DNA of 49,170 bases, from NCBI GenBank assembly GCA_005893305.1, contig VBOZ01000016.1, positions 14,453 through 63,622 on the forward strand. The letters are read 5' to 3'. The notes under the pieces were generated by a model. That model saw nothing but the letters and a program-made list of their open reading frames with translations, searched no databases and was not told the origin of the DNA. Source of the stretch: Candidatus Eisenbacteria bacterium. Lineage in GTDB: Bacteria > Eisenbacteria > RBG-16-71-46 > SZUA-252. Both the position numbers and the translations under genes were made by a program. This document shows positions 15,766 through 24,277 of this stretch, piece by piece (position 1 is the stretch's first letter; the number at the start of each line of letters is the position of its first letter).

Positions 15766-17775
15766 GTGCGACCCAACGAGAACATGCCTCGGGACATCTT
15801 CGCGGAGCTTCGTCGCTTCTTCATCGGCGGACCCAAAAACCTGTTGGATCCACGCATTCACCAGCATCTCGCCCTCGTCGCCTTCTTCGCCTGGGTCGGC
15901 TTGGGCTCCGACGGGCTTTCGTCTTCTTCATACGGCCCGGAGGAGATATTCCGCCAGCTCGGAGCCCACCAACACCTCGCTCTCTACCTCGCGGCGGCGG
16001 TCGTGGGGACCGTCTTCCTCATCTCGACCTCGTACAGCCAGATCATCGAGCAGTTCCCGTCGGGAGGCGGCGGCTACCTGGTTGCAACGAAGCTGCTCGG
16101 CCCCACTCCTGGGGTAGTGTCCGGATCCGCACTCGTCACGGACTACGTGCTCACAATCGCCATCTCGGTCGCCGCGGGATGCGATGCAATCTTCTCCCTC
16201 CTCCCTGGTGCATCGGGCTGGCTCAAGCTCCCTGCGGAGTTCGCCGTCCTCGGGTGTCTCATCCTGCTCAACCTGCGCGGCGTGAAGGAGTCGGTCTACG
16301 TCCTGACGCCGATCTTTCTCGCCTTCATCGTGACACACGCCGGGTTGATCGTGTACGGCATCGCGCGGCATGCGAGCTACATCGTCCCAACGGTGACGGC
16401 CACCGTCGCGGAGACGCGTGGCGCGGCGGGCGAGCTGGGGATGGCGGGCCTGGCTGTCGTCCTCCTGAGAGCGTTCTCGCTCGGCGGGGGAACATTCACC
16501 GGGATCGAAGCCGTTAGCAATGGCGTCGGCATCCTCCGAGAGCCCCGCGTGGAGAGCGGGAAGCGAACCATGCTCTACATGGCTACGTCGCTCGCGTTCA
16601 CGGCTGGCGGGATCCTTCTCTGTTACCTGCTGAACCGCGTTCAGTTCGAGCCAGGGAGGACCCTGAATGCCTCCCTGTGGGATCAGCTCGCGGGCGGGTG
16701 GAGGCTGGGCTCCATGGAGATCGGATCCCCGATCGTCTGGATCACCCTCGTTTCCGAGGGAGCCCTCCTCTTTGTTGCGGCACAGACAGGCTTCGTCGAC
16801 GGTCCTCGCACGCTCGCCGCCATGGCCGTCGACGAATGGGTCCCCCGTCGGTTCAAGAACCTCTCGGACCGCCTCGTGACGCAGAATGGAGTGCTGACGA
16901 TGGGCACTGCCACCGGCGTGGTGTTGTGGTACACGCGGGGCGCGGTCGAGCTGCTGGTCGTCATGTATTCGATCAATGTGTTTCTGACATTCACGCTCAG
17001 CCAAACCGGCATGGCGCTCCATTGGGCCAAGGCGCGAGGCCACGAACGCCACTGGCGCCGGCGGCTGATCGTGGCTTCCCTAGGCGCGCTGGTCACCGGG
17101 ATGATTCTCTCCATCATGATCGCCCTCAAGTTCCTCGAAGGAGGCTGGGTCACGCTGCTCGCCACGGGCGGATTGATCGGCGTCTGCTTCGCGGTCAGGG
17201 GACACTACAACGACGTCCGCCGGCACCTCACCGCCCTCGATGAAACCCTGCTCGATCTCCCCCTTCCGGCCGCTGCCGAGGTTCCCAGGCGATCACCGAC
17301 CAGCGCCACCGCGATCATGCTGGTCGAGTCCTACAGCGGGCTCGGGGTCCACACGTTTCTCTGGATCCATCGCCTCTTCCCCGAACAGTTCAAGAACTTC
17401 GTCTTCGTCTCCGTGGGACTCGTCGACTCCGCCCAGTTCAAAGGAGTCCAGGAGCTCGGCGCCCTCGAAGGGCGCGTGCGTGAGGATCTCGAGAAGTACG
17501 TCCATCTGGCCCACCGGCTCGGGTGCTACGCGGAATACCGCTACGCCCTTGGAACCGATGTTCCTCTGGAGCTGGAGGGCATTTGCACGGCTCTCGCGGG
17601 AGAGTTCCCTAGCCCCACCGTGTTTGCGGGAAGGCTGGTGTTTCAGCGGGAGTTACTGATTACCCGCTCCCTTCACGACCAGACGGCCCATTCCCTCCAG
17701 CGCCGGCTCCTCTTTCATGGGATCCCGGTCATCATTCTGCCTGTGCGGGTATGGGATATCGCGAGCGTCGGCTGA
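15766..17775 (+). CDS. KimA-like APC-superfamily potassium importer
   Basis: This 669-residue protein has about 12 hydrophobic helices and a C-terminal soluble domain of about 180 residues. Early motifs 'GSDGLSSSSYGPEEIF', 'SYSQIIEQFPSGGGGYLVA' and 'VTDYVLTIAISVAAGCDAIFS' match the KimA/YdaO branch. Those H+-coupled high-affinity K+ transporters use 'LSS.AYG.E' and 'YPQGGGAY'. The GTG at 15766 is given; an ATG at 15784 would shorten it by six residues, and neither has a strong ribosome site. It is divergent from kdpDE and near a K+ channel gene. In some bacteria KimA is riboswitch-controlled by c-di-AMP; no such riboswitch is seen here. An amino-acid permease remains a less likely alternative. 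Confidence 0.82.
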   Translation: MRPNENMPRDIFAELRRFFIGGPKNLLDPRIHQHLALVAFFAWVGLGSDGLSSSSYGPEEIFRQLGAHQHLALYLAAAVVGTVFLISTSYSQIIEQFPSGGGGYLVATKLLGPTPGVVSGSALVTDYVLTIAISVAAGCDAIFSLLPGASGWLKLPAEFAVLGCLILLNLRGVKESVYVLTPIFLAFIVTHAGLIVYGIARHASYIVPTVTATVAETRGAAGELGMAGLAVVLLRAFSLGGGTFTGIEAVSNGVGILREPRVESGKRTMLYMATSLAFTAGGILLCYLLNRVQFEPGRTLNASLWDQLAGGWRLGSMEIGSPIVWITLVSEGALLFVAAQTGFVDGPRTLAAMAVDEWVPRRFKNLSDRLVTQNGVLTMGTATGVVLWYTRGAVELLVVMYSINVFLTFTLSQTGMALHWAKARGHERHWRRRLIVASLGALVTGMILSIMIALKFLEGGWVTLLATGGLIGVCFAVRGHYNDVRRHLTALDETLLDLPLPAAAEVPRRSPTSATAIMLVESYSGLGVHTFLWIHRLFPEQFKNFVFVSVGLVDSAQFKGVQELGALEGRVREDLEKYVHLAHRLGCYAEYRYALGTDVPLELEGICTALAGEFPSPTVFAGRLVFQRELLITRSLHDQTAHSLQRRLLFHGIPVIILPVRVWDIASVG

Positions 17776-17807
17776 TTTCCGGCAGCGAACCATCGGTGCC
17801 CGCGGCG

Positions 17808-18929
17808 CTAGTGCGCTCCGTCGTGAATCGAGGGCGATGAAGCGCTAGTACGCCAGTTGTACCGCGCCTTTTCCGGCGGCAGCCAATTGGGAAGCGGCAT
17901 CAGCAAGTAGTCGGAGAGGGCCGTAAGGTAGGGCGTATACAGTCGTCGGAGGTCTCGGAACCGGGCATCGGCTTCGGGTCCTTGCTCCAACGGTAGGCCC
18001 GCCGCTTCGAGCCAGGCGCGCAATCCCGCGATCCGCTCGGTCTCGCCGCCGGCGCTTCCTTCATCCCGAGGCTTCAGCCGAAATACCTGACTTACGTCGA
18101 CCAGGGTGTGGCGGCAGATCGCGAAGGTGAGCCGCGCCTGGAACGGGTCGACGCCCTTCACCCAAGCGCCGGCAAGGGCCGAGGCATCCAAAATGGCGCA
18201 GAGCGACGCTAGCCACGACTGGTTGTCGTGCTGCGAGCGGAAGAAGGCGAGCGTTGGGTACGAGAGGTGGCTCTCGAGGATCTCGGCCGCCGTCAGCTCC
18301 CAATCCCGGAACAGTCGATCCAGCTCGCCGCCGGGATTTCCGCTCTCGAACGCACGCTTCAAGATGAGGCCGGCGGCGGGCGGCGATCCCGCCCACTGAT
18401 CGAGCATCGTGATCCGGGCCTCCCGCCGGGAGAAGAACTGGTAGAGAACCGGCACGTACGCGATCACGAGCGCGAGGAATCCGAAGCCTATTCCCGCCTC
18501 CAGCACGGTGAGCACGCGAGCGAATTGCGTCATCGGGACGACGTCGCCGAGCCCCAGCGTGAAGAAGGTAGTGCCGCTCATGTAGAGGTCTTTTCCAAAA
18601 CCGGCGACCCCGCTGGGCGCCGCGAGGTGCGATCCGACCGCCCAGTGAAGCAACGCGAAGCCCAGGATGAGCCCCGCGGCCCAGACGCTGAAGAGCCCGA
18701 GGAGCGACAACTGCGCGTAGAAGCTGAGGAACAATTCACGATCGTTTCGGGCGCGGATCCCCCGGGAAAGCCTCCTCCACACCCTCCAGATACTCCGGAG
18801 CACCAGGCGCGAGACGCGGATGTCCCCCGGAAGTCTACGCGGGAGCAAAATGGTCTCGTACGCGTCCCACAAGAGGATCGCGAGAAGGAAAACGCCGAGC
18901 GCTCCCGTGAGCGTCGTGATTAGGCTCAT
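17808..18929 (-). CDS. Two-helix potassium channel with C-terminal cytosolic domain
   Basis: This 373-residue membrane protein has helices about 5-25, 70-96 and 135-160. A pore loop 'GTTFFTLGLGDVVP' precedes the last helix. The selectivity filter reads TLGLGD (124-129) instead of the common TVGYGD. About 210 cytosolic residues follow without a recognised RCK motif. Its ATG overlaps the stop of the DUF1259 gene. It is the last gene of a four-gene operon and convergent with the KimA-like importer. The function is probably K+ (or less selective cation) conduction; gating signal unknown. Confidence 0.82.
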   Translation of the reverse strand: MSLITTLTGALGVFLLAILLWDAYETILLPRRLPGDIRVSRLVLRSIWRVWRRLSRGIRARNDRELFLSFYAQLSLLGLFSVWAAGLILGFALLHWAVGSHLAAPSGVAGFGKDLYMSGTTFFTLGLGDVVPMTQFARVLTVLEAGIGFGFLALVIAYVPVLYQFFSRREARITMLDQWAGSPPAAGLILKRAFESGNPGGELDRLFRDWELTAAEILESHLSYPTLAFFRSQHDNQSWLASLCAILDASALAGAWVKGVDPFQARLTFAICRHTLVDVSQVFRLKPRDEGSAGGETERIAGLRAWLEAAGLPLEQGPEADARFRDLRRLYTPYLTALSDYLLMPLPNWLPPEKARYNWRTSASSPSIHDGAH

Positions 18930-19837
18930 CGCTTCGCGTGGGACTCCGTCGTCTTGTCGAGAGCGGCGCGGAGCCCTTCCGCGAGAGCCCTGGTGGAGCC
19001 CACTCCCCAGTAGTGAAGAAAGACGATCCTCGGTTCCTCTCCTGTCATGTGTTGATGGATCGCAACGATGTTGATCCCCGCGGCTCGCAGTGCCTTCAAC
19101 ACGCCCTGCAATTCGGATTCGAGCATCGCGAAGTCGCCATCCACGACCGAATGATCGTCAGTTCCCACAAAGGCTGCCCATGTATTCACGCCCATCGTGT
19201 TACCCATGAGATGACCGTGCATTTGGGTCGTTCTTCCCACGACGACCTTGTAGACCCCGTCATTCAGGCTTCCCTTTTCGCGCAGTGCCGCGTCGATCTT
19301 GGACGGGTCCAGCGTGGTCTTCGAGGGGTCGAGGTCGGAGGCCGGGGTATCCCCCTTGCCGCCTCCGGTGTCCTTGATCTTCGCGAACACAAATCCGACG
19401 GCCGCGGCGAGCTTCGCCTCGTCGCCCATGCCGCCGATATGCATGAACATCACCCTCGGGCTGTCCCAGAGGAAGTGATTATGGAGAGCGGTGACCTCCA
19501 GCCCGTTGTCGAGCGCCACGCTCATGACCGGATTGACCTGATCTTCGAGCAGGACCATGTCACCCATGACCACCGTATTGCTGCCTATACGCTTGAATGA
19601 GGCCCATGACGTCAGGCCCATCGGCGGTGTCATTCGCACCCCTGCAACCCTGATGTCCAGGTCCGCGCGCGGAACCGACACCTTAAAGACGCCCTCGTCG
19701 TCGAGTTTTCCTCTCGCTCCGGTCAGCTCTTCGATTCGGGCCGTGTCTGGCCGCGTCGTCTCGTGGGCTGGGGCTCCCGCCGCACTCGAGACCGCTGCAA
19801 TCAAAATGAATGCCGGTGCGAGCAATGCTGCTTTCAT
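18926..19837 (-). CDS. DUF1259 (LppY/LpqO-like) exported protein with tandem domains
   Basis: The product is 303 residues from an ATG with GGAGG 5 nt upstream. MKAALLAPAFILIAAVSSAA is a signal peptide. Two similar halves are visible. The first has 'SWASF...VMGDMVLLEDQVNPVM...LEVTALHNHF...PRVMFMHIGG'. The second has 'TWAAF...VDGDFAMLESELQGVL...INIVAIHQHM...PRIVFLHYWG'. This is an internal duplication of the DUF1259 unit, each with a conserved (A)LHxH-type pair that could bind metal. The family is known from mycobacterial lipoproteins LppY and LpqO and has no assigned reaction. It follows the beta-propeller gene by 19 nt and overlaps the channel gene. Confidence 0.85.
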   Translation of the reverse strand: MKAALLAPAFILIAAVSSAAGAPAHETTRPDTARIEELTGARGKLDDEGVFKVSVPRADLDIRVAGVRMTPPMGLTSWASFKRIGSNTVVMGDMVLLEDQVNPVMSVALDNGLEVTALHNHFLWDSPRVMFMHIGGMGDEAKLAAAVGFVFAKIKDTGGGKGDTPASDLDPSKTTLDPSKIDAALREKGSLNDGVYKVVVGRTTQMHGHLMGNTMGVNTWAAFVGTDDHSVVDGDFAMLESELQGVLKALRAAGINIVAIHQHMTGEEPRIVFLHYWGVGSTRALAEGLRAALDKTTESHAKR

Positions 19838-19856
19838 GGTGCCTCCACTGGGCTCG

Positions 19857-20852
19857 CTACGGAACAACATCGAAAACACGAATCTCGGACTGCTGGGAAG
19901 CATGGTGAGGCACCGCGACGAAGAGCCGTTGGCGTTCCGGAACGAAGAGCGCGGTTCGGGCTCCCGGCGCCGTCGGGACCCTGGCGATCACACGGAGCCC
20001 ACCGAGGTTAGCAGGCTCCAGCACATCGACGAATCCTGCGCCGCACGCGACGTACAGACGTTCGCGCCGCGCCTCGTAGAACATATCATCGGGGTCGCCA
20101 TCGACGGGTACTGCTTCTAGAGTTCGCCCGGACCGGGTGTCCAGGACCACGACCGCCGCGGGAGTGCGGCAGCCCACGAATAAGCGATGCCCTGGATCGT
20201 CAAGCTCCATGGGGTAGTTCGCGCGATAGGCCCCGAGCTTCCACGTCGCGATGACCTGGCCGCTCGCGCGGTCCGCGACAGCAACCTGACTGGCATCCGG
20301 GATGTTTACGAATATTCTGGCACCGTCCCGTTCGAGCTGGAACGACTCGGGATGACCGGCAAGCGCGACGTTGCCCAGGCTGTCGCCTGTCCGAGCGTCG
20401 ACGATCCCGACCGCGCCGCCGCCGTATCCCACGTAGATTCGATTCGCCTTTGCGTCGTACCGGATGTTGTCGGCGTCGCCGGAGAAGCGCAGAGTTCGCA
20501 AATGATGAAACGTCGCCCCGTCGACCATGTCGCACGTGCCGTCGCCGCCGTTGGAAACGAAGAGGCGTGTGGGAATGTTCGTGAAACCGAGACCCTGTGG
20601 CTCGCGGAACCCACGAAGACTCCGTTCCCGCCTTCCCGACCGAAGGTCGACAACCTCAACCGTCCCATTTCCGAGCGCGGCGACGAAGAGCCGCTCTCCC
20701 TGGGGATCGACCGCCATATGGTCAATGCGACCTTCGACCCCGGCGAGCGGGACAGACTGAACGAGCCGCAATGGGTTTTCGTCCCGCGCCGCGGCTGCCG
20801 GCATGCCGCAGCATAGGAAGCTGAGGGCCAGGCACAGGGTGATTCGGCTCAC
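19857..20852 (-). CDS. YncE-type exported beta-propeller protein
   Basis: This 331-residue protein starts at a GTG that shares a base with the TAG of the upstream gene. The signal peptide is MSRITLCLALSFLCCGMPAAA. The body contains about seven repeats of the 'G.VEVVDLRSGR', 'RIYVGYGGGAVGIVDARTG', 'AVVVLDTRSGR' type, as in YncE and cytochrome d1-like propellers. These act in the periplasm as binding scaffolds; no heme ligand or catalytic site was identified. It lies second in the operon with a His/Met-rich outer-membrane-type protein, DUF1259 and a K+ channel. Confidence 0.85.
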   Translation of the reverse strand: MSRITLCLALSFLCCGMPAAAARDENPLRLVQSVPLAGVEGRIDHMAVDPQGERLFVAALGNGTVEVVDLRSGRRERSLRGFREPQGLGFTNIPTRLFVSNGGDGTCDMVDGATFHHLRTLRFSGDADNIRYDAKANRIYVGYGGGAVGIVDARTGDSLGNVALAGHPESFQLERDGARIFVNIPDASQVAVADRASGQVIATWKLGAYRANYPMELDDPGHRLFVGCRTPAAVVVLDTRSGRTLEAVPVDGDPDDMFYEARRERLYVACGAGFVDVLEPANLGGLRVIARVPTAPGARTALFVPERQRLFVAVPHHASQQSEIRVFDVVP

Positions 20853-22177
20853 TACCGCAATTCCACGTGGGCGAACACCATCCCCGACGTCGGATTGCTT
20901 CCGTAGACGTCCTGGATCTCTTGGGGCACCAACGAGAGCGTACCGAGAACTCCCAGGCCCGCGGCCAGGTGTTGATTCCTCCAGAAGTCATACCGGTAGC
21001 CAAGACTCAGCTCACCCACGTCGAATGCTTCCCCGCTCCGCGAATCGCCCTCCGGGAAAAGCTCGTTCTTCTCGACACGCTCCGCGCGCGCAAACAGCGT
21101 GTGCTTCTCTTGAAGCTGTACCGCGGCCTCGGCGGTGAAGGCGTCGAGAATGGGACCGGGGCGACTGCGGTTTCGACCCCAGGCCACGGTCGTCTCCCAC
21201 CGCCCACCCGTCCAGGCCCCCGCGTACATCGCTGATGCCGTGGTGCGGTCGACGTTCACCTCGGGCTCGAGCTGCTCGGGGCTCATCAATCGACCGTAGC
21301 TCACCTGGAATGCCCATGCCGGCGCGGGATTGAGCGACAGGCGGAAGGAGTGGGAGTCCAGCTTAGGCGACTCGATGTCGTAGCGGTTCTGATCGGGCTC
21401 GCGGCCGCGGAACGCCGACGCCTCGATCTTAGCGCCTCCCACCACCGCTCCCGCCGTCAGAACGCCGAAGGTGATGTGGGAGGAGTCGAGCCAGTGGTGC
21501 GTGATGGGAGCCTGCGGGATGTTCGAGCCCGAGAAGCGGTGCATGAACGCCGGAGGCCCCAGCGCGGGCTCACCCGGAAGGCCGCCGTAGACGAAGAGCG
21601 ACCGGTTCCCCCTCGCGATGCTGTAGGTGGCCGCGAGCTCCATGAAGAGATCATGAGGATGCTGCCGGTCGATCAGATGGGTTCGGCCGTTCGCCGTCTC
21701 TCCTGTCTGAAGCAAGAGCGGATAGCCTTCCTTCCCGATCGTCGTGGGTTCCAAGGAAACCATCGCCCGGAAACCTAGCGTGCCGGGACCAGCCGGCCGC
21801 TGCGCCATGCCCATGAGCATGTTCGAGCTGAAGACCTTATCGTCCCCGCGCGCGCCGCCCTGCTTGTCGTACACCACGTCCGCCATGCCGTGAAGCATGA
21901 GCACCCACGATCCCCTCATTTCGTGAATGCCATGGTGACCCGCTCGGTCGGGTTGCCAGGCCGTCCCCGAAGCCTCGCGAGACATGGAATAAGGACCGTA
22001 CAGACCGTTCATCGCCATCTCGTGATCATTGCCCATCGCCGCCATGTCATGCCCCATCGCGGACATGTCGTGGTGGTGAGCCGTAGCCGAGGTGTCGACT
22101 TGCGCCGACGCGGGTTGTGTCAGGGCCAAGCCAGCGGCTAGGACGTACGCCATCCGCCAAAGTAAATGATCCAGCAT
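20852..22177 (-). CDS. Exported beta-rich protein with His/Met-rich N-terminus
   Basis: It is 441 residues from an ATG with TTGGAGG about 6 nt upstream. The signal peptide is MLDHLLWRMAYVLAAGLALTQPASA. Next comes a segment rich in His and Met (HHHDMSAMGHDMAAMGNDHE), which suggests Cu(I) or other soft-metal binding. The remaining ~370 residues alternate polar and aromatic residues in strands and end in a strand finishing 'FAHVELR', as expected of an outer-membrane barrel. Upstream in-frame codons to 22309 look non-coding. No family name is given; homologous proteins near copper genes are known to me only as a general pattern. It heads the four-gene operon. Confidence 0.75.
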   Translation of the reverse strand: MLDHLLWRMAYVLAAGLALTQPASAQVDTSATAHHHDMSAMGHDMAAMGNDHEMAMNGLYGPYSMSREASGTAWQPDRAGHHGIHEMRGSWVLMLHGMADVVYDKQGGARGDDKVFSSNMLMGMAQRPAGPGTLGFRAMVSLEPTTIGKEGYPLLLQTGETANGRTHLIDRQHPHDLFMELAATYSIARGNRSLFVYGGLPGEPALGPPAFMHRFSGSNIPQAPITHHWLDSSHITFGVLTAGAVVGGAKIEASAFRGREPDQNRYDIESPKLDSHSFRLSLNPAPAWAFQVSYGRLMSPEQLEPEVNVDRTTASAMYAGAWTGGRWETTVAWGRNRSRPGPILDAFTAEAAVQLQEKHTLFARAERVEKNELFPEGDSRSGEAFDVGELSLGYRYDFWRNQHLAAGLGVLGTLSLVPQEIQDVYGSNPTSGMVFAHVELR

Positions 22178-22365
22178 GTCTGCCTCCAATGTATTGCTTT
22201 GAGTCACGCGTTCCCGGGAAAGTGGAGAGTGCTGCGGAATTTCTAAGTGCGGAGAACCGCGGACCCCATCCACCAACCGTGACGGCGACCAGCCACCGAC
22301 GCAAGGCATTTCTCGCCTAGCCTCGGGGGCACCGGAAACCGCTGGCCACGGCTTCCCCCAAGAGC

Positions 22366-22394
22366 AAAACGGGCCGGGAAAATTGCCCGGCCCG
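22366..22394 (-). terminator. Rho-independent terminator of the Spy/CpxP-like gene
   Basis: On the minus strand a perfect 9-bp stem, CGGGCCGGG and CCCGGCCCG with a 7-nt loop, is followed by TTTT. It starts 23 nt after the stop of the Spy-like gene and separates that gene from the downstream operon. Confidence 0.85.
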
Positions 22395-22417
22395 CTTCGG
22401 TTCCATCATGGATCTCG

Positions 22418-22873
22418 CTACATCAACAAGCTCCCCGTGCGGAGCAGATACGCTAGCTTTGTCCGCTGGTCCGGGTTCAGCAGGGCGTGGAGTCGATCCA
22501 CGGACTCGACCACCTTCCGCTGTACGTGCTCGGCGCTCTTCGTTCGCAGCGCCGCGGCCTCGTCCGCCTTCGCGCGATCGAATACCTCGCCCTCGGCGGC
22601 TTCGGCAAGCAAGCTCACGGCGCGACGGTCATCCACCTCCGCCTGCGCCCGCTCGATCTTCAGCTGATCCAGGATCGCGGCGAGCTGTTTCATTTGCGGC
22701 TCGTCGAGCTGAAGCTTCCACGCCAGGAAACGGAGTGGACGGCGGACGCCGAGGCCCGGCGAATGCCCGAAGCCTGGGAAGTGGTGGTGCTCGAAGTGGG
22801 TGAACGGGTGGCTCGCGCCCCAGTTACGGGGACCGCAGTGGGCGCGCGCCATAAACACGGCGGGACGGCACAT
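22418..22873 (-). CDS. Spy/CpxP-like (heavy-metal-resistance-type) helical protein
   Basis: The 151-residue product starts at an ATG with GAGGAGGAA about 6 nt upstream. It has the features of the Spy/CpxP/ZraP group: 'RRPLRFLAWKLQLDEPQMKQLAAILDQLK', then long charged helices and a final 'LHALLNPDQRTKLAYLLRTG'. The N-terminus is short, with histidines and two cysteines (HCGPRNWG, HFEHHHFPGFGH) and no clear signal peptide. Related periplasmic proteins act as chaperones or metal sensors. A longer frame reaching 23848 is antisense to the acetyltransferase and is rejected. Its neighbourhood with the His/Met-rich exported protein suggests metal or envelope stress, by inference. Confidence 0.75.
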   Translation of the reverse strand: MCRPAVFMARAHCGPRNWGASHPFTHFEHHHFPGFGHSPGLGVRRPLRFLAWKLQLDEPQMKQLAAILDQLKIERAQAEVDDRRAVSLLAEAAEGEVFDRAKADEAAALRTKSAEHVQRKVVESVDRLHALLNPDQRTKLAYLLRTGSLLM

Positions 22874-23029
22874 AGGTTGTTCCTCCTCGCGCCGGGGTTG
22901 GATAACGCCCGGCGGGTCGTCAAGACGCGGGCACCATACCTCGCGTCCCAATAAATATAGCATACTAATGTCGATTCCGGGCCCCTCCAGGGAGGTACCC
23001 ATTACCGCCGGCCGTCGCGCTCCAGTGTC

Positions 23030-23554
23030 GTGAAGGTTCTCGAAACCCAGCGCCTGATCGTCCGGCGCTTCTCTCTCGAAGACGCCGCGTTCGCCCTCGA
23101 GCTGGTGAACGATTCGGCGTGGCTCCAGTACATCGGCGATCGCAAGGTGAGAACGCTCGCGGACGCCCGTGCCTACCTTCGCAAGGGCGCGCTCGACATG
23201 TACGATCGCGTCGGTTTTGGCATGTTCGTGGTGACGCTGAAGAGCTCCGGGGAGCCGATCGGGACCTGCGGCCTCATCAAGCGGGACTCGCTGGACGATG
23301 TCGATATCGGATTCGCGTTCCTGCCGGGATTTCGAGGCCAGGGATTTGCTCTCGAGTCCGCCGCCGCGGTCCTCGACTACGGCCGCCGCTCCCTCGGCCT
23401 CACGCGGATCGTCGCGATCGTCTCCCCCGCCAACCGCCGCTCCATTGCGATTCTCGAGAAGATCGGCCTCAAGTACGAGCGGATGATGAAGCTCCCCGGA
23501 GAGGACGAGGAGATTTCTCTGTACGGCTACGAGACTGCGGATGCCGGGAGCTGA
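23030..23554 (+). CDS. GNAT family N-acetyltransferase (RimJ/RimL-like)
   Basis: The 174-residue enzyme opens with the signature 'LETQRLIVRRFSLEDA'. It has the acetyl-CoA-binding loop 'FLPGFRGQGFALESA' near residues 98-112 and the late 'ANRRSIAILEKIGLKYE' motif. It transfers an acetyl group from acetyl-CoA to an amine, often a protein N-terminus or a small molecule; the acceptor is unknown. The start is a GTG at 23030. Its last 28 bases overlap the end of the convergent esterase gene. Confidence 0.9.
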   Translation: MKVLETQRLIVRRFSLEDAAFALELVNDSAWLQYIGDRKVRTLADARAYLRKGALDMYDRVGFGMFVVTLKSSGEPIGTCGLIKRDSLDDVDIGFAFLPGFRGQGFALESAAAVLDYGRRSLGLTRIVAIVSPANRRSIAILEKIGLKYERMMKLPGEDEEISLYGYETADAGS

Positions 23555-24216
23555 TCGATCATCTTCTGCACGTGGGCCAGCTCGTCCCGATTGATGGTGT
23601 GCCCTAGCGCCGGATAGATGCGGAGCTCCACCTCCCCGCCGATTCGCGTGAGCTCCGCGCCCGACTCCTCGACCCGCTCGCGCGGGATGTGCGGATCGGT
23701 GTCGCTGCAGCCGAGAAAGACCGGCGTCCGGTCCAGAGAGCCCGTGAAATTCCACCGCCGGCCGGGCGGTCCGATGAGGCCCGCCGAGAGGCCCGCGACT
23801 CCACCCCAGCGCCGGGCAAACCGGCCAGCGAACTCCACGACCAGGCAACCGCCCTGAGAGAATCCAAGCAGGATCTGCCGCTCGGCAGGGATGCCCCGAA
23901 GGCCCAGCTCATCCACGATCGCTCCAAGAAGCGCGATGGCCGACGAAAGATGGGGCTCGTTCTGCTCGAGCGGAGCGAGGAAAGTATACGGATACCAGGT
24001 GGACCCCGCGGCTTGGGCAGCGACGAAGGCGAATCCTGCCGCGCTCCATTCCTCCCGCAGCATCAGGATGTCCTCGGCTGATGCCCCTCGACCGTGCACC
24101 AGGACCATCGCCGCCCGAGCTTCCTTGAGGGGCGTGCCCGCCGTCCGGATGATCGCATCACCGTGGGGAGGAGGAACCTCACTACTCAGAGTGAGGCGGT
24201 CCCTGCGCTCGTTCAT
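23527..24216 (-). CDS. Phospholipase/carboxylesterase family alpha/beta-hydrolase
   Basis: The 229-residue hydrolase has 'LVHGRGASAEDIL' near the oxyanion region and the nucleophile motif GFSQGG about residues 118-123. Its Asp lies in 'GCSDTDPHIP' and its His in 'YPALGHTIN'. This is the COG0400 (YpfH/predicted esterase) group, which cleaves short acyl esters. There is no signal peptide, so it is cytoplasmic. It is convergent with and overlaps the GNAT gene. Confidence 0.9.
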   Translation of the reverse strand: MNERRDRLTLSSEVPPPHGDAIIRTAGTPLKEARAAMVLVHGRGASAEDILMLREEWSAAGFAFVAAQAAGSTWYPYTFLAPLEQNEPHLSSAIALLGAIVDELGLRGIPAERQILLGFSQGGCLVVEFAGRFARRWGGVAGLSAGLIGPPGRRWNFTGSLDRTPVFLGCSDTDPHIPRERVEESGAELTRIGGEVELRIYPALGHTINRDELAHVQKMIDQLPASAVS

Positions 24217-24277
24217 CGCGCGAAGGGTAGCTCAGAAATCCACCGGCGGGGGTGAGAGTCTCGAACCGTTGGGTCGC

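Noticed and set aside
22418-23848. Minus-strand 476-codon frame
   Set aside because: Only the last 151 codons resemble a Spy/CpxP protein and have a ribosome site; the rest is antisense to the acetyltransferase.
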